Below are positions 8,545-16,523 of a DNA stretch of 64,000 nt, in pieces (positions within the stretch are counted from its first letter, which is position 1; every line of letters starts with the position of its first letter). The stretch is from Streptomyces sp. man185 (GTDB lineage: Bacteria; Actinomycetota; Actinomycetes; Streptomycetales; Streptomycetaceae). The notes under the pieces were generated by a model. The model did no database searches. It was not told the origin of the DNA and saw only the letters and a list, made by a program, of their open reading frames with translations. Where the stretch lies: the NCBI GenBank assembly GCA_002551355.1, contig NTHE01000032.1, forward strand, positions 30,777-94,776, given 5' to 3'. A program made the translations under genes and the position numbers.

Positions 8545-9299
8545 CAGTGGCGCACCGTCCTCTTCTCTATCTGCTTGTCGGCCGCCTGGGCGGGGGTGAG
8601 GGGCACGACGCGCTGGACGAAGACGCCCGGCAGATGCACGTGGTCCGGGTCGAGGTCGCCCGGCTCGACGAGCTCCTCGACTTCGGCGATCGTGATGCGG
8701 CCGGCCATGGCGGCCAGTGGATTGAAGTTGGCTGCGGCGTGGCGGAAGACGAGGTTGCCGTGCCGGTCGCCCCGCCGGGCGCGCACGAGAGCGAAGTCAG
8801 CGGTGATGCCGCGTTCGAGGACGTGGGTCCGGCCGTCGTACTCCCGGGTCTCCTTGGGCGGGGAGGCGAGGGCCACAGCGCCGTCGGGCGCATACCGCCA
8901 GGGCAGTCCGCCGTCGGCGATCTGGGTGCCTACGCCGGCGGGTGTGTAGAAGGCGGGGATGCCGCAGCCTCCGGCACGCAGCCGTTCTGCGAGGGTTCCC
9001 TGGGGTACGAGCTCGACTTCGAGTTCGCCGCCGAGGTACTGCCGGGCGAACTCCTTGTTCTCGCCGACGTAGGAGCCGGTGACCCGGGAGATGCGTCCGG
9101 CCGACAGCAGGATCCCGAGCCCTCGGCCGTCAGTGCCGCAGTTGTTGGACACGACCTTGAGGTCGGTGGTGTCCTGGCTGTGCAGGGCTCGTATCAGGGT
9201 CTCGGGTATGCCACTGAGGCCGAACCCGCCGACCGCGATCGATGCGCCGTGAGGGATGTCGGCGACGGCATCGTTGGCTTCATGGATGACCTTGTCCAC
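8544..9299 (-). CDS. scoA: 3-oxoacid/3-oxoadipate CoA-transferase subunit A
   Basis: A 251-residue alpha subunit of the same CoA-transferase. It has the subunit A signature GGFGLSGIPETLI near residue 24, the VSNNCGTDGRGLG segment and the YTPAGVGT motif. GTG 9299 is preceded by AAAGGAACC. The C-terminal PGVFVQRVV is as in SCOT-type transferases. A 125-base gap separates it from the upstream SDR gene, leaving room for an internal promoter or processing site within the minus-strand island. The alternative, 3-oxoadipate CoA-transferase of the beta-ketoadipate pathway, cannot be excluded on sequence alone. Confidence 0.85.
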   Translation of the reverse strand: MDKVIHEANDAVADIPHGASIAVGGFGLSGIPETLIRALHSQDTTDLKVVSNNCGTDGRGLGILLSAGRISRVTGSYVGENKEFARQYLGGELEVELVPQGTLAERLRAGGCGIPAFYTPAGVGTQIADGGLPWRYAPDGAVALASPPKETREYDGRTHVLERGITADFALVRARRGDRHGNLVFRHAAANFNPLAAMAGRITIAEVEELVEPGDLDPDHVHLPGVFVQRVVPLTPAQAADKQIEKRTVRH

Positions 9300-9424
9300 G
9301 GTTCCAGGTTCCTTTCAGGTCAGTGGGCTGGGCAGCACGGCCGACCACCAGCCACAGGCGACGGCCCGGCCGGTGCCACGGGCCGTGCCGGAGATCAGGT
9401 CGGCTTTCCCTTCGTGCGCTCCCA

Positions 9425-10168
9425 TCAGCCGGCCTCGGTGCGCAGTGCGTCGGACACCGACTTCACACCGCCGTGCGAGATGAGGCCCCCGTCCACCGGT
9501 ATGTCGGCGCCGGTGATGAAGGACGACTCTTCCGAGAGGAGGAACACCACCAGCGGGGTGACCTCCTCGACTCGTCCGACGCGGCCCAGCGGTGTTTCCG
9601 CGATGTTCGCTTTACGGAATGCCGGTGCCGCTGAAGCCGTCATCTCTGTTTCGATGAAACCGGGGTGGATCGTGTTCACACGGATTCCGCGCGGTCCGAG
9701 CTCAAGTGCAGCGGTCTTCGACAGGCCCCGCAGCGCCCACTTGCTCGTGGTGTAGGCAACGGGGTAGTGCGCTGTGATCGCGGCCGAGGAGCCGACGTTC
9801 ACGACCGACGCCCCAGGGGGCATCAGCGGAGCAAGGTGCTGCATACCCAGCAGTGGTCCGTGGACGTTGACGGCGTGGACGCGGCTCATGTCCTCGGTGG
9901 TGACCTCGTCCAGCCGGGCACGCCAGGTGATGCCGGCGTTGTTGACCAGGCCGTTGACCGTCCCGTAGGTCTCGCGCAGGTAGCTGGCGAGGTCGGCCCA
10001 GTCCTCGGCCCGGGTGACATCGAGCCGACGTACGTTCTCGCCGCCACGCACATCGGTGGCGACGACCGTGGCGCCCTCGCGCGCCAAGGCCGCAGCCTCG
10101 GCAGCTCCCTGCCCCCGTGCCGCTCCGGTGACGACGATGACCTTTCCTGCAAGCCTTCCGCTGCTCAC
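9425..10168 (-). CDS. SDR-family NAD(P)-dependent oxidoreductase
   Basis: A 247-residue classical short-chain dehydrogenase. It shows the cofactor motif TGAARGQG, the NNAG structural motif, the catalytic Ser in VGSSAAIT, the YTTSK catalytic Tyr/Lys pair and the HPGFIETEM region after the active site. Asp in VATDVRGG after beta-2 suggests NAD(H) preference. The start is GTG 10168, which overlaps the stop of the upstream FAH gene by four bases (GTGA), indicating coupling; longer reading frames start inside that gene and are rejected. Position after an extradiol dioxygenase, decarboxylase and hydrolase suggests oxidation or reduction of an aliphatic ring-cleavage intermediate or a dihydrodiol step. 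Substrate unknown. Confidence 0.85.
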   Translation of the reverse strand: MSSGRLAGKVIVVTGAARGQGAAEAAALAREGATVVATDVRGGENVRRLDVTRAEDWADLASYLRETYGTVNGLVNNAGITWRARLDEVTTEDMSRVHAVNVHGPLLGMQHLAPLMPPGASVVNVGSSAAITAHYPVAYTTSKWALRGLSKTAALELGPRGIRVNTIHPGFIETEMTASAAPAFRKANIAETPLGRVGRVEEVTPLVVFLLSEESSFITGADIPVDGGLISHGGVKSVSDALRTEAG

Positions 10169-11136
10169 GGCCGCTCCCGGTTGCGGCGCCGCGCGCGGGG
10201 CAGCTGGACCGGAGCCACGCCGGGCGTGATGCGGGTGGTGAGCGACCCGAGACCTTCCACGGTCAGGGTGACCGTGTCGCCAGGCCTCAGTGGCGACGGG
10301 CTCTGTTCGCCGGAACGGCCCCATAGTTCGGCCAGACAGCCGCCGTTGCCGCAGGTGCCCGACCCCAGGACGTCGCCGGCGACGATGCGGGTGCCGCGCG
10401 AGGCGTAGGCGGCCATCTCCTCGAAAGTCCAGCTCATGTTGGACAGGAGGTCGTTGCCGACCTTTGCACCGTTGATCTCGGCGGTCAGCGCGAGGCGCAG
10501 AAAGCCTTCGCTGTCCCGGTGGGGCTCCAGCTCGTCGGCGGTCACCAGGTAGGGGCCGAGAGTGGAGGCGGTGTCCTTTCCCTTGCACGGTCCGAGACCC
10601 ACCTGCATCTCTGCCGACTGCAGGTCCCGCGCGGACCAGTCGTTGAAGATCGTGTAGCCGACGATGTGGTCCTGCGCCTGTGCCGGGGTCAGGTCACGAC
10701 CGTCCCGTCCGATGACGGCTGCCACCTCCAGTTCGAAGTCGAGTACGGAGGATCCGGGAGGCATGGGAACGTCGTCGTGGGGGCCGAACACCGCGTGCGG
10801 GTTGGTGAAATAGAAGGTGGGTGCCTCGTACCACTGCTCGGGGACGCCTGCTTCGCCGCTCACGGACCGGCGTACGCCTTCCACATGTTCTTCGAAGGTG
10901 ACGAAGTCCCTCACGGACGACGGCTGCAGGGGTGCCAGGAGCCGCACCTGGGAGACGTGCGGGCCGGGCGGCACGTCCTGGGCCACCGCCGCGGCGGCGA
11001 GCAGGCCGGCCAAGCCACCGGTTTCACGAATCAGGTCGGTCAGCGAGGTGACGCCCGGCAGGGGGAAGAGTGTGCCGTCGTCTTCCACTACGGCGACACG
11101 GGGGCGGTGGCGGTACTCGAAAGCGGCGAAGCGCAT
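10165..11136 (-). CDS. fumarylacetoacetate hydrolase family protein
   Basis: A 323-residue FAH-fold enzyme, second of three in the island. Key segments are FTNPHAVFGPHDDVPMPPGS, the metal-binding LDFELEVAAVIGRDGRDL, the NDWSARDLQ signature and the SGTCGNGGCLAEL closing region, which resembles true fumarylacetoacetase-like and related acylpyruvase members and is unlike the gentisate-arm copy. The start is ATG 11136 (MRFAAFEYRHRPRVAVVEDD) preceded by GGAG; upstream in-frame starts lack family similarity. Its end overlaps the SDR start. In this arm it probably cleaves a C-C bond in the product of extradiol cleavage, giving pyruvate or an equivalent; that is inference. Confidence 0.85.
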   Translation of the reverse strand: MRFAAFEYRHRPRVAVVEDDGTLFPLPGVTSLTDLIRETGGLAGLLAAAAVAQDVPPGPHVSQVRLLAPLQPSSVRDFVTFEEHVEGVRRSVSGEAGVPEQWYEAPTFYFTNPHAVFGPHDDVPMPPGSSVLDFELEVAAVIGRDGRDLTPAQAQDHIVGYTIFNDWSARDLQSAEMQVGLGPCKGKDTASTLGPYLVTADELEPHRDSEGFLRLALTAEINGAKVGNDLLSNMSWTFEEMAAYASRGTRIVAGDVLGSGTCGNGGCLAELWGRSGEQSPSPLRPGDTVTLTVEGLGSLTTRITPGVAPVQLPRARRRNRERP

Positions 11137-11318
11137 GATGCGGCTCCAGGAGGGAGGGGAAACGAGGTCGAATACACGACGCGCCGTCCTGGACACGCCA
11201 GGCGAGTGGCGGGCCTACGGGGCGGGCTCAGGGCCGGACGCCCTCGGCCGGGAGCGCGGAGGCAGGAGTCGGAGCGGGACACCGCCCCCGCGTTCCCGGA
11301 GACAACACAGGCCGGAGG

Positions 11319-12260
11319 CTAGACCGGTGGGGCGACGAAGCTGCCGCGGTCGGGGTCGTTGAAGGACTCCTTGGCGACGAGCTCGTTCATCGGGTTCGCC
11401 GTGCCCCACTGGTCGGCGACCTCGGGCTGGGAGAAGTCGTAGACGTGGGGGTGCCAGGTGTCCTCGTCGAGTTCCTCCAGTTCGGTGGTGTACTCGACGG
11501 TGTTGCCGTGGGGGTCGAGGAAGTAGGTGAACGTGTTGTCACCGGCCGTGTGCCGGCCCGGGCCCCAGATCTTGGTGAATCCGGCCCGGGTCACTCGCCC
11601 TGAGCCGCGCATGTACTCGTCGATGCCACGCATCTCGAAGGAGATGTGGTGGAGCGATGTGTGCGGCCCCTTGGCCAGTGCCATGGAGTGGTGCTGGCTG
11701 CTGATGCGCATGAAGTGCATGACGTCGCCCATGTGGGGTGAACTGAGCGTGTCGGAGAGCCGGAAGCCGAGGTGCTGCTCGTACCAGGTCCGGGTGCGCT
11801 CCAGGTCGGGCGAGTTGAGCACGACGTGCGACAGCTTGACCGGGATCGCCTCCTTCTCCTCGATCTTGCGGTGCCGCCGGACCTCGACCTCCGCGGAGAC
11901 CTCGATGGTCCGTCCGTCGACGTCGAAGAAGCGGAAGCCGTAGCCCCCTCCAGGGGTGCTGACGGTGCCCGGCTGCGAGATCAGTTTCACGCCCGTGGAC
12001 AGGAGCTGTTCGGCGAGCGTGTCGACGTCCGCCGGAGTGGCGGCGCCGTAGGAGACGAGGTCCAGGCGCTTCTCGTCCGCCTTGCGCAGCCGGACCACGT
12101 ACTGCTCCGGGCTGCCCTCGGCGGCGAGGAAGGAGATGCCGGAATCCTCGGCGACCTTGGTGAGTCCCCAGACACCGGCGTAGAAGTCGAGCTGTTTGTC
12201 GTAGTCGGGCACGGCGAGGTCCACGTGCCGAAGGTGGGTCAGCAGGCGGCTTGTGCTCAT
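11319..12260 (-). CDS. two-domain extradiol ring-cleavage dioxygenase (VOC fold)
   Basis: A 313-residue type I extradiol dioxygenase made of two vicinal-oxygen-chelate domains. The C-terminal domain keeps the Fe(II) facial triad: His145 in VKLSHVVLN, His204/205 in LHHISFE and Glu256 in GNTVEYTT, closely matching the spacing of the biphenyl-diol and catechol 2,3-dioxygenase class. ATG 12260 follows GAGGAGG at eight bases. It would cleave a catecholic ring next to the diol to a yellow semialdehyde or oxo acid. It lies between an ACMSD-like decarboxylase and an FAH hydrolase on the same strand. The catechol it acts on is not evident; it is distinct from the cupin gentisate dioxygenase 5 kb away. 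Confidence 0.85.
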   Translation of the reverse strand: MSTSRLLTHLRHVDLAVPDYDKQLDFYAGVWGLTKVAEDSGISFLAAEGSPEQYVVRLRKADEKRLDLVSYGAATPADVDTLAEQLLSTGVKLISQPGTVSTPGGGYGFRFFDVDGRTIEVSAEVEVRRHRKIEEKEAIPVKLSHVVLNSPDLERTRTWYEQHLGFRLSDTLSSPHMGDVMHFMRISSQHHSMALAKGPHTSLHHISFEMRGIDEYMRGSGRVTRAGFTKIWGPGRHTAGDNTFTYFLDPHGNTVEYTTELEELDEDTWHPHVYDFSQPEVADQWGTANPMNELVAKESFNDPDRGSFVAPPV

Positions 12261-12273
12261 GCGGGTTGCCTCC

Positions 12274-13278
12274 TCAGGCGGGAGAAATGTTGAGCAGTGC
12301 GGCGGCGTTGCGGCCGCGGATGACGTCGAGATCGGCCTCGTCCAGTCCGGCGGACCGCAGGGCGGCGACGGGGTCGGCCGCACCCATGTCGAAGGGGAAG
12401 TCGGAACCGAGCAGCACCCGGTCGGCTCCTGCGGCTCGCACCAGTGCCCGGAGCACCTGCGGGTCGTGCACCAGGGAGTCGAAGTACAGCCGCCGCAGAT
12501 AGCTGCTCGGAGGCTGGGCGCAGTCGACGGACGCGTCGGTCCGGGCGCGCCAGGCGTGGTCGCTGCGCCCGATATGGGTCGGCAGGTAGCCACCGCCGTG
12601 CGCCGCGATGATCTTCAGTCCGGGATGCCGGTCCAGGACCCCGGAGAAGATCAGGTGGGACAGGGCGACGGCGTTCTCGGTGGGCTGGCCCACGGTGTTG
12701 GACAGGTACCAATGGTCAAGACGCTCGTCGAGCGTGCATCCGAAGGGGTGCAGGAAGATGACGGCGCCCGTCTCCTCGGCACGCGTCCACAAGGAGTGGT
12801 AGGCGGGATCGGACAGTTCCCGACCCGGGGCGTGGCTGGAGATCTCCACCCCGGCCAGGCCCTGTTCGAGGGCGTGATCCAGTGCCGCGACGGTCTGCTC
12901 GGGGTGCTGGAGGGGTACCAGGCCGAGGCCGCGGAGCCGGTCCGGTGCCTGGGCGCAGTGGGCTGCTGTGGCCTCGTTGGCGAGTCGGTAGACCTTCTCG
13001 GCCGTCGGGGCGTCGGTCCAGTAGTGGTAGTGCGAGGGTGAGGGGCTGACCAGCTGGACGTCGACGCCCTGCGCGTCCATAGCGGCCAGGCGTTCCGTCA
13101 CCTCGGTCAGACGGGGCAGACGGTCGCGGACCATCGGACCGCTGACCGCGAGAGCGGCGGGACCGTTGCGCCGGGCGTCGAGCTCCTTGGACAGCGCGTA
13201 CCCGGGCTGATCGACCAGGAGAGCCTCGACCTGGGGAAGCAGGACGTGGGCGTGCACGTCCACGGTGGGGGCGGTCAC
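12274..13278 (-). CDS. ACMSD-like amidohydrolase family decarboxylase
   Basis: A 334-residue amidohydrolase-2 (TIM barrel, metal-dependent) protein. Metal-ligand motifs are present: DVHAHV near the N-terminus, FLHPFG, IIAAHGGGYLP and the terminal GSDFPFDMG with its Asp. Members include aminocarboxymuconate-semialdehyde decarboxylase, gamma-resorcylate and 5-carboxyvanillate decarboxylases, so non-oxidative C-C decarboxylation is likelier than amide hydrolysis. The start is GTG 13278, overlapping the TGA of the upstream FAD monooxygenase by four bases. With an extradiol dioxygenase as next gene the arrangement resembles the kynurenine-type logic of ring cleavage and decarboxylation, though it could equally decarboxylate the aromatic acid first. 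Confidence 0.8.
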   Translation of the reverse strand: MTAPTVDVHAHVLLPQVEALLVDQPGYALSKELDARRNGPAALAVSGPMVRDRLPRLTEVTERLAAMDAQGVDVQLVSPSPSHYHYWTDAPTAEKVYRLANEATAAHCAQAPDRLRGLGLVPLQHPEQTVAALDHALEQGLAGVEISSHAPGRELSDPAYHSLWTRAEETGAVIFLHPFGCTLDERLDHWYLSNTVGQPTENAVALSHLIFSGVLDRHPGLKIIAAHGGGYLPTHIGRSDHAWRARTDASVDCAQPPSSYLRRLYFDSLVHDPQVLRALVRAAGADRVLLGSDFPFDMGAADPVAALRSAGLDEADLDVIRGRNAAALLNISPA

Positions 13279-14405
13279 GGCAGCTCCCTGAGCATCGTCA
13301 TCGTGCGGGCCATCAGCCCCGGCACGTCGGCGTCCCGGACGTGATCGAGCTGCCACTGGCCGATCTGGACGGACGCCTCGACGACGGGGCGAACCCTACT
13401 GATCCGCCGCTCGTAGTAGGCCTGCAGCAGTTCCCCGTCCCAGACTTCGGCCTCGGTCAGCAGTTCTGCGAGCACCCACGCGTCCTCCAGCGACAGCGCG
13501 GCGCCCTGCGCGAGGGTGGGCGGGCAGCAGTGGGCTGCGTCGCCGACGAGGACGACGCGGCCGCGGTGCCACGAACCCTCGACCAGCAGTCGGTCGAACC
13601 AGGTGTAGTTGACCTTGGACGGTTCGGTGATCGAGGCAGTGATGGCCGGCCAGGCGCCCCCGTACGTGGAGGCGATCTTCCGCATCTCCTGCGCGTACGA
13701 CTCGGGCGGTATGGAGGCGCGGTCCCGGTTCCTCTCCACCACGTACGCGTACAGGGTGGTGTCACTGGTGGGGCAGTAGCCGGCGATGAAGGCCGCGCCG
13801 CCGTAGGCGAGGTCGGTGCGCTCGACTCCGGCGGGTCTCGGGGCGGCCGCACGCCAGATGGCCATGCCGGTCGGTTCCGGCTTGTCCGTGATGCCGATCT
13901 GTGCGCGCGTGGCCGAGCCCAGTCCGTCGGCGGCGACGACCAGGTCGTAGCGGTGCTTACTGCCGTCGCTCAGGCGGACGGAGACGCCGGTGTCGTCCTG
14001 GTTCTCGATGGTGGCGGTGGTACCCAGCCGGACGGTCGCGCCGCTTGCACGGACAGCCTCGATGAGGATGTGCTGCAAACGTGGGCGCTGCATGCCCACG
14101 GTTGCCGGAAGGTCGTCGCCGCCGGTGCGCAGGTCGCGCTGGACGTGCAGGACGGTGCCGTCGGGGGCGGTGATCCCGACCGACCCGAACGCGAACCCGG
14201 AGGCCTTGACCTCCTCCCAGACGCCCAGTTCGCGCAGCACCCGCAGGGCGTTTCCCTGGAGAGTGATGCCGGATCCGGCAGTGGCGTTCCAGTCGTCCTT
14301 CGCTTCGACGAGGTCGACCTCGATTCCGGCGCGGCGCAGCAGGATGGTGACGGTGTTGCCGGCAGCTCCGCCTCCGACGACCAGGACCTTGCGAGGTGTG
14401 CTCAT
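13275..14405 (-). CDS. FAD-dependent aromatic monooxygenase
   Basis: A 376-residue group A flavin monooxygenase. N-terminal VVGGGAAGNTVTILLRRAG binds the ADP part of FAD, VVAADGLGSATR is the DG motif, and VLVGDAAHCCPPTLAQGAAL is the GD motif. The CCPPTLAQG form differs from the hydroxybenzoate hydroxylase at 6546, so it is not a recent duplicate and probably hydroxylates another ring. ATG 14405 follows AAGGGAG. It directly precedes (overlap GTGA) the decarboxylase and extradiol dioxygenase, so it likely makes the catechol that the dioxygenase opens. Substrate unknown; salicylate-like or hydroxylated heteroaromatic acids are possible. Confidence 0.85.
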   Translation of the reverse strand: MSTPRKVLVVGGGAAGNTVTILLRRAGIEVDLVEAKDDWNATAGSGITLQGNALRVLRELGVWEEVKASGFAFGSVGITAPDGTVLHVQRDLRTGGDDLPATVGMQRPRLQHILIEAVRASGATVRLGTTATIENQDDTGVSVRLSDGSKHRYDLVVAADGLGSATRAQIGITDKPEPTGMAIWRAAAPRPAGVERTDLAYGGAAFIAGYCPTSDTTLYAYVVERNRDRASIPPESYAQEMRKIASTYGGAWPAITASITEPSKVNYTWFDRLLVEGSWHRGRVVLVGDAAHCCPPTLAQGAALSLEDAWVLAELLTEAEVWDGELLQAYYERRISRVRPVVEASVQIGQWQLDHVRDADVPGLMARTMTMLRELP

Positions 14406-14443
14406 GGGGAACTCCCTTGTTCCTCGGGCTGTGGGCCCCGGGA

Positions 14444-15400
14444 CTACTTGACGGCGACGGGGTTGACGGGTGACCCGACGGCGCCGGTGATGGGCAGGGG
14501 TGCGGCAGTGAGCCAGAACTCGTAGACGCCGTCGGCCGCGCAGTCCTCGGCGAGAGCCTCCAGGTCCCACATCTCGCCGATGAGCAGGCCGATGTGGGGG
14601 ATGACGACTTGGTGCAGTGGCTGGAAGGCGTGGTCGAACTCGTTGGGCCGTACCTCGAAGCCCCAGGTGTCGGTGGCGATCGCGGCGATCTCGCTGCCGT
14701 GGAGCCAGGGCGCGGTGGTGAAGGAGAGCCCCGGGGCAGCGCCGCCGGCGTAGTCGCCCCAGCCGTCCCGGCGCACCCGGGCGAGCTGCCCGGTTCGGAC
14801 GAGGACGATGTCGCCGCGGCCGACCGTCACCGCGTGGGCTTCGGCGGCGGCCACCAGGTGCTCCTCGGTGATGGCGAACCCGTCGGGGAGTTCACCGTCC
14901 TCTCCGGCCGTCCGGCCGACGTCCAGCAGCACGGCTCGCCCGGCGATGTGTGGCGCCATGTGCTCGATGCCGGTGACCTGGTCGCCGTCGGAGGTGACGA
15001 CCTGCTCGGCCGGCCGGCCGTTCCACGCCTTCCCGTGGTCGAAGATGTGACCCAGGCCGTCCCACTGGGTGGAGCACTGCAGCGGCATCGCGATCACGTC
15101 GTCGGCGCCGCCGATGCCGTGGGGAAGTCCCTGGTTGCCCAGGGCCGCGTCCGTGCCGGTGTCGAGCATCGTGTGGACCGGATTGGTCCGCCGCCGCCAG
15201 CCCTTCTGCGGGCCGTTGATGTCGAAACGCTGGGACAGGGAGAAGCTGACGCCTCGCCGTATCAGGGCCGCGCCTTCACGGCGCTTGGCCTCGTCGAGGT
15301 AGTTCACGGTGCCGAGGCGGTCGTCCTCGCCCCAACGGCCCCAGTTGGAGCACTGCTCGGCCGCTTGAGCGACCGCGCCCGCGGGATCGGTGCGGTTCAT
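14444..15400 (-). CDS. cyclase family protein (kynurenine formamidase-like hydrolase)
   Basis: A 318-residue member of the larger cyclase subfamily (PF04199 type). The metal site appears as QWDGLGHIFDHGKAWNG, the long-form equivalent of the HxGTHxDxxxH motif, and VRTGQLARVRRDGW plus WGFEVRPNE further on are typical. Related enzymes hydrolyse cyclic or N-acyl substrates such as N-formylkynurenine, isatin or lactones with Mn or Zn. Its ATG overlaps the stop of the upstream FAH gene (ATGA), and it precedes the FAD monooxygenase by 38 bases. In this arm it may open a cyclic amide or lactone precursor of the aromatic acid. No substrate can be assigned. Confidence 0.8.
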   Translation of the reverse strand: MNRTDPAGAVAQAAEQCSNWGRWGEDDRLGTVNYLDEAKRREGAALIRRGVSFSLSQRFDINGPQKGWRRRTNPVHTMLDTGTDAALGNQGLPHGIGGADDVIAMPLQCSTQWDGLGHIFDHGKAWNGRPAEQVVTSDGDQVTGIEHMAPHIAGRAVLLDVGRTAGEDGELPDGFAITEEHLVAAAEAHAVTVGRGDIVLVRTGQLARVRRDGWGDYAGGAAPGLSFTTAPWLHGSEIAAIATDTWGFEVRPNEFDHAFQPLHQVVIPHIGLLIGEMWDLEALAEDCAADGVYEFWLTAAPLPITGAVGSPVNPVAVK

Positions 15401-16395
15401 TTCCCCTCCGCGACACATCGGGTGCGCTGGGCGCCCAGTCCGGAGATGGAGGCGTCCATGACGTCGCCGTCGCGCAGCAGGCGCCCCCAATGCATGCCAT
15501 TGCCGGCCGGCGACCCGGTGAGTACAAGGTCGCCGGGGAGCAGGCGCGCGCTCTGGGAGGCGTACGCGACCATGCGCGCCACGTCGAAGATCATGTCCTT
15601 GGTGGACTCGTCCTGCATGACCTCGCCGTTCAGCTTCAAGGTGAGCTGCAGGTCGCCGGTGTCGCCGATCGATTCGGCGGGCACGATCCACGGCCCCAGG
15701 GGGGTGAACCCGGGAGCGTTCTTGCTGCGCAGCCAGTCCGTTCCGATCTGTGGCATGTCCCTGCGGAAGACGGTGGCGCGGTCAGTGAGGTCGTTGGCGA
15801 TCGTGTAGCCGGCCACGTAGTCCAGCGCCTCCTGGGGGCAAACCTGGTAGGCGGGTCGGGCGATCACCGCAGCCAACTCCAGTTCCCAGTCCGGCTTTGC
15901 CGCCCACCCCGGCAGCGTGACGTCGTCGTGAGGGCCGGAGATGGAGCTGGGCAGGCCGATGAACATGTACGGAAGATCGTCGGCGGCCCGCCGGTCCATG
16001 ATCTCGGCCGCTTCGGCGCGCGCCTCCTCCTCGGAGCGCCCGTCGGACGGATCGCGGTGTGCGACGTGCAGGTCGATGACGTGCTGACGGTAATTGGCAC
16101 CCGACTGGAAGATCTGCCGCGGTTCCACAGGAGCGAGGACACGGAAGTCGGACAGAGGGCGGCGTGGCAGCCCCTCCTCGGCGGCGAGATCACGCAGCAG
16201 CGGGAGAGCGGTCGGCCACTGCTCCAGCAGGCCCCGCATGGTCAGCACCGGGTCGACCAGGGCCGTACGCAGGTCGAGAACCTGACTGTCGCGGTCGACA
16301 AGAGCGGGGAAGGCAGGGCCGTCAGAGGCCGAGAGGGTGCCCAGGGCGAAAGGCCCGGCAAATGAGTCAGAAGCGGATCGAGGTTTCACCGGCAT
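15397..16395 (-). CDS. fumarylacetoacetate hydrolase family protein (first gene of catabolic island)
   Basis: A 332-residue FAH-fold protein, third copy in the island. It has FQSGANYRQHVIDLHV, the GLPSSISGPHDDVTLPGW segment, metal-binding PDWELELAAVIARPAY, NDLTDRATVF and the closing LTGSPAGNGMHWGR motif. The start is ATG 16395; an AGGAGG lies only two bases upstream, an unusually tight spacing, so a slightly later start is possible. It opens the minus-strand island opposite the divergent LysR gene. Such proteins hydrolyse or decarboxylate oxo-dienoates; here it likely acts late in the extradiol arm. Why three FAH enzymes are needed is discussed in the findings. Confidence 0.85.
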   Translation of the reverse strand: MPVKPRSASDSFAGPFALGTLSASDGPAFPALVDRDSQVLDLRTALVDPVLTMRGLLEQWPTALPLLRDLAAEEGLPRRPLSDFRVLAPVEPRQIFQSGANYRQHVIDLHVAHRDPSDGRSEEEARAEAAEIMDRRAADDLPYMFIGLPSSISGPHDDVTLPGWAAKPDWELELAAVIARPAYQVCPQEALDYVAGYTIANDLTDRATVFRRDMPQIGTDWLRSKNAPGFTPLGPWIVPAESIGDTGDLQLTLKLNGEVMQDESTKDMIFDVARMVAYASQSARLLPGDLVLTGSPAGNGMHWGRLLRDGDVMDASISGLGAQRTRCVAEGK

Positions 16396-16523
16396 GTCCT
16401 CCTGGTTGCGGTGGGACTAATCTGGACCCGCTTCCAGCAATCAGGGAAATCGATTATCTGGATTACTATCATTCACCAGACAGATAACCTCTGGTGGCAC
16501 CGCACGTGAAGGGAAGCCGTACC
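16396..16523. promoter_or_regulatory. divergent promoter region between catabolic island and LysR gene
   Basis: This 128-base gap separates the first catabolic gene (leftward) from the LysR gene (rightward) and is unusually AT-rich for the window in its centre (about 16440-16490). It contains the 7-base inverted repeat listed separately. Divergent LysR control of both directions from this gap is the expected arrangement for the family. Confidence 0.6.
16454..16487. promoter_or_regulatory. candidate LysR-type binding site (inverted repeat)
   Basis: TTATCTG at 16454-16460 and CAGATAA at 16481-16487 form a perfect 7-base inverted repeat with 20 bases between, in the AT-rich centre of the divergent promoter. 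LysR regulators bind T-N11-A type dyads in such gaps; the spacing here is wider, so this may be the outer half-sites. Confidence 0.5.
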
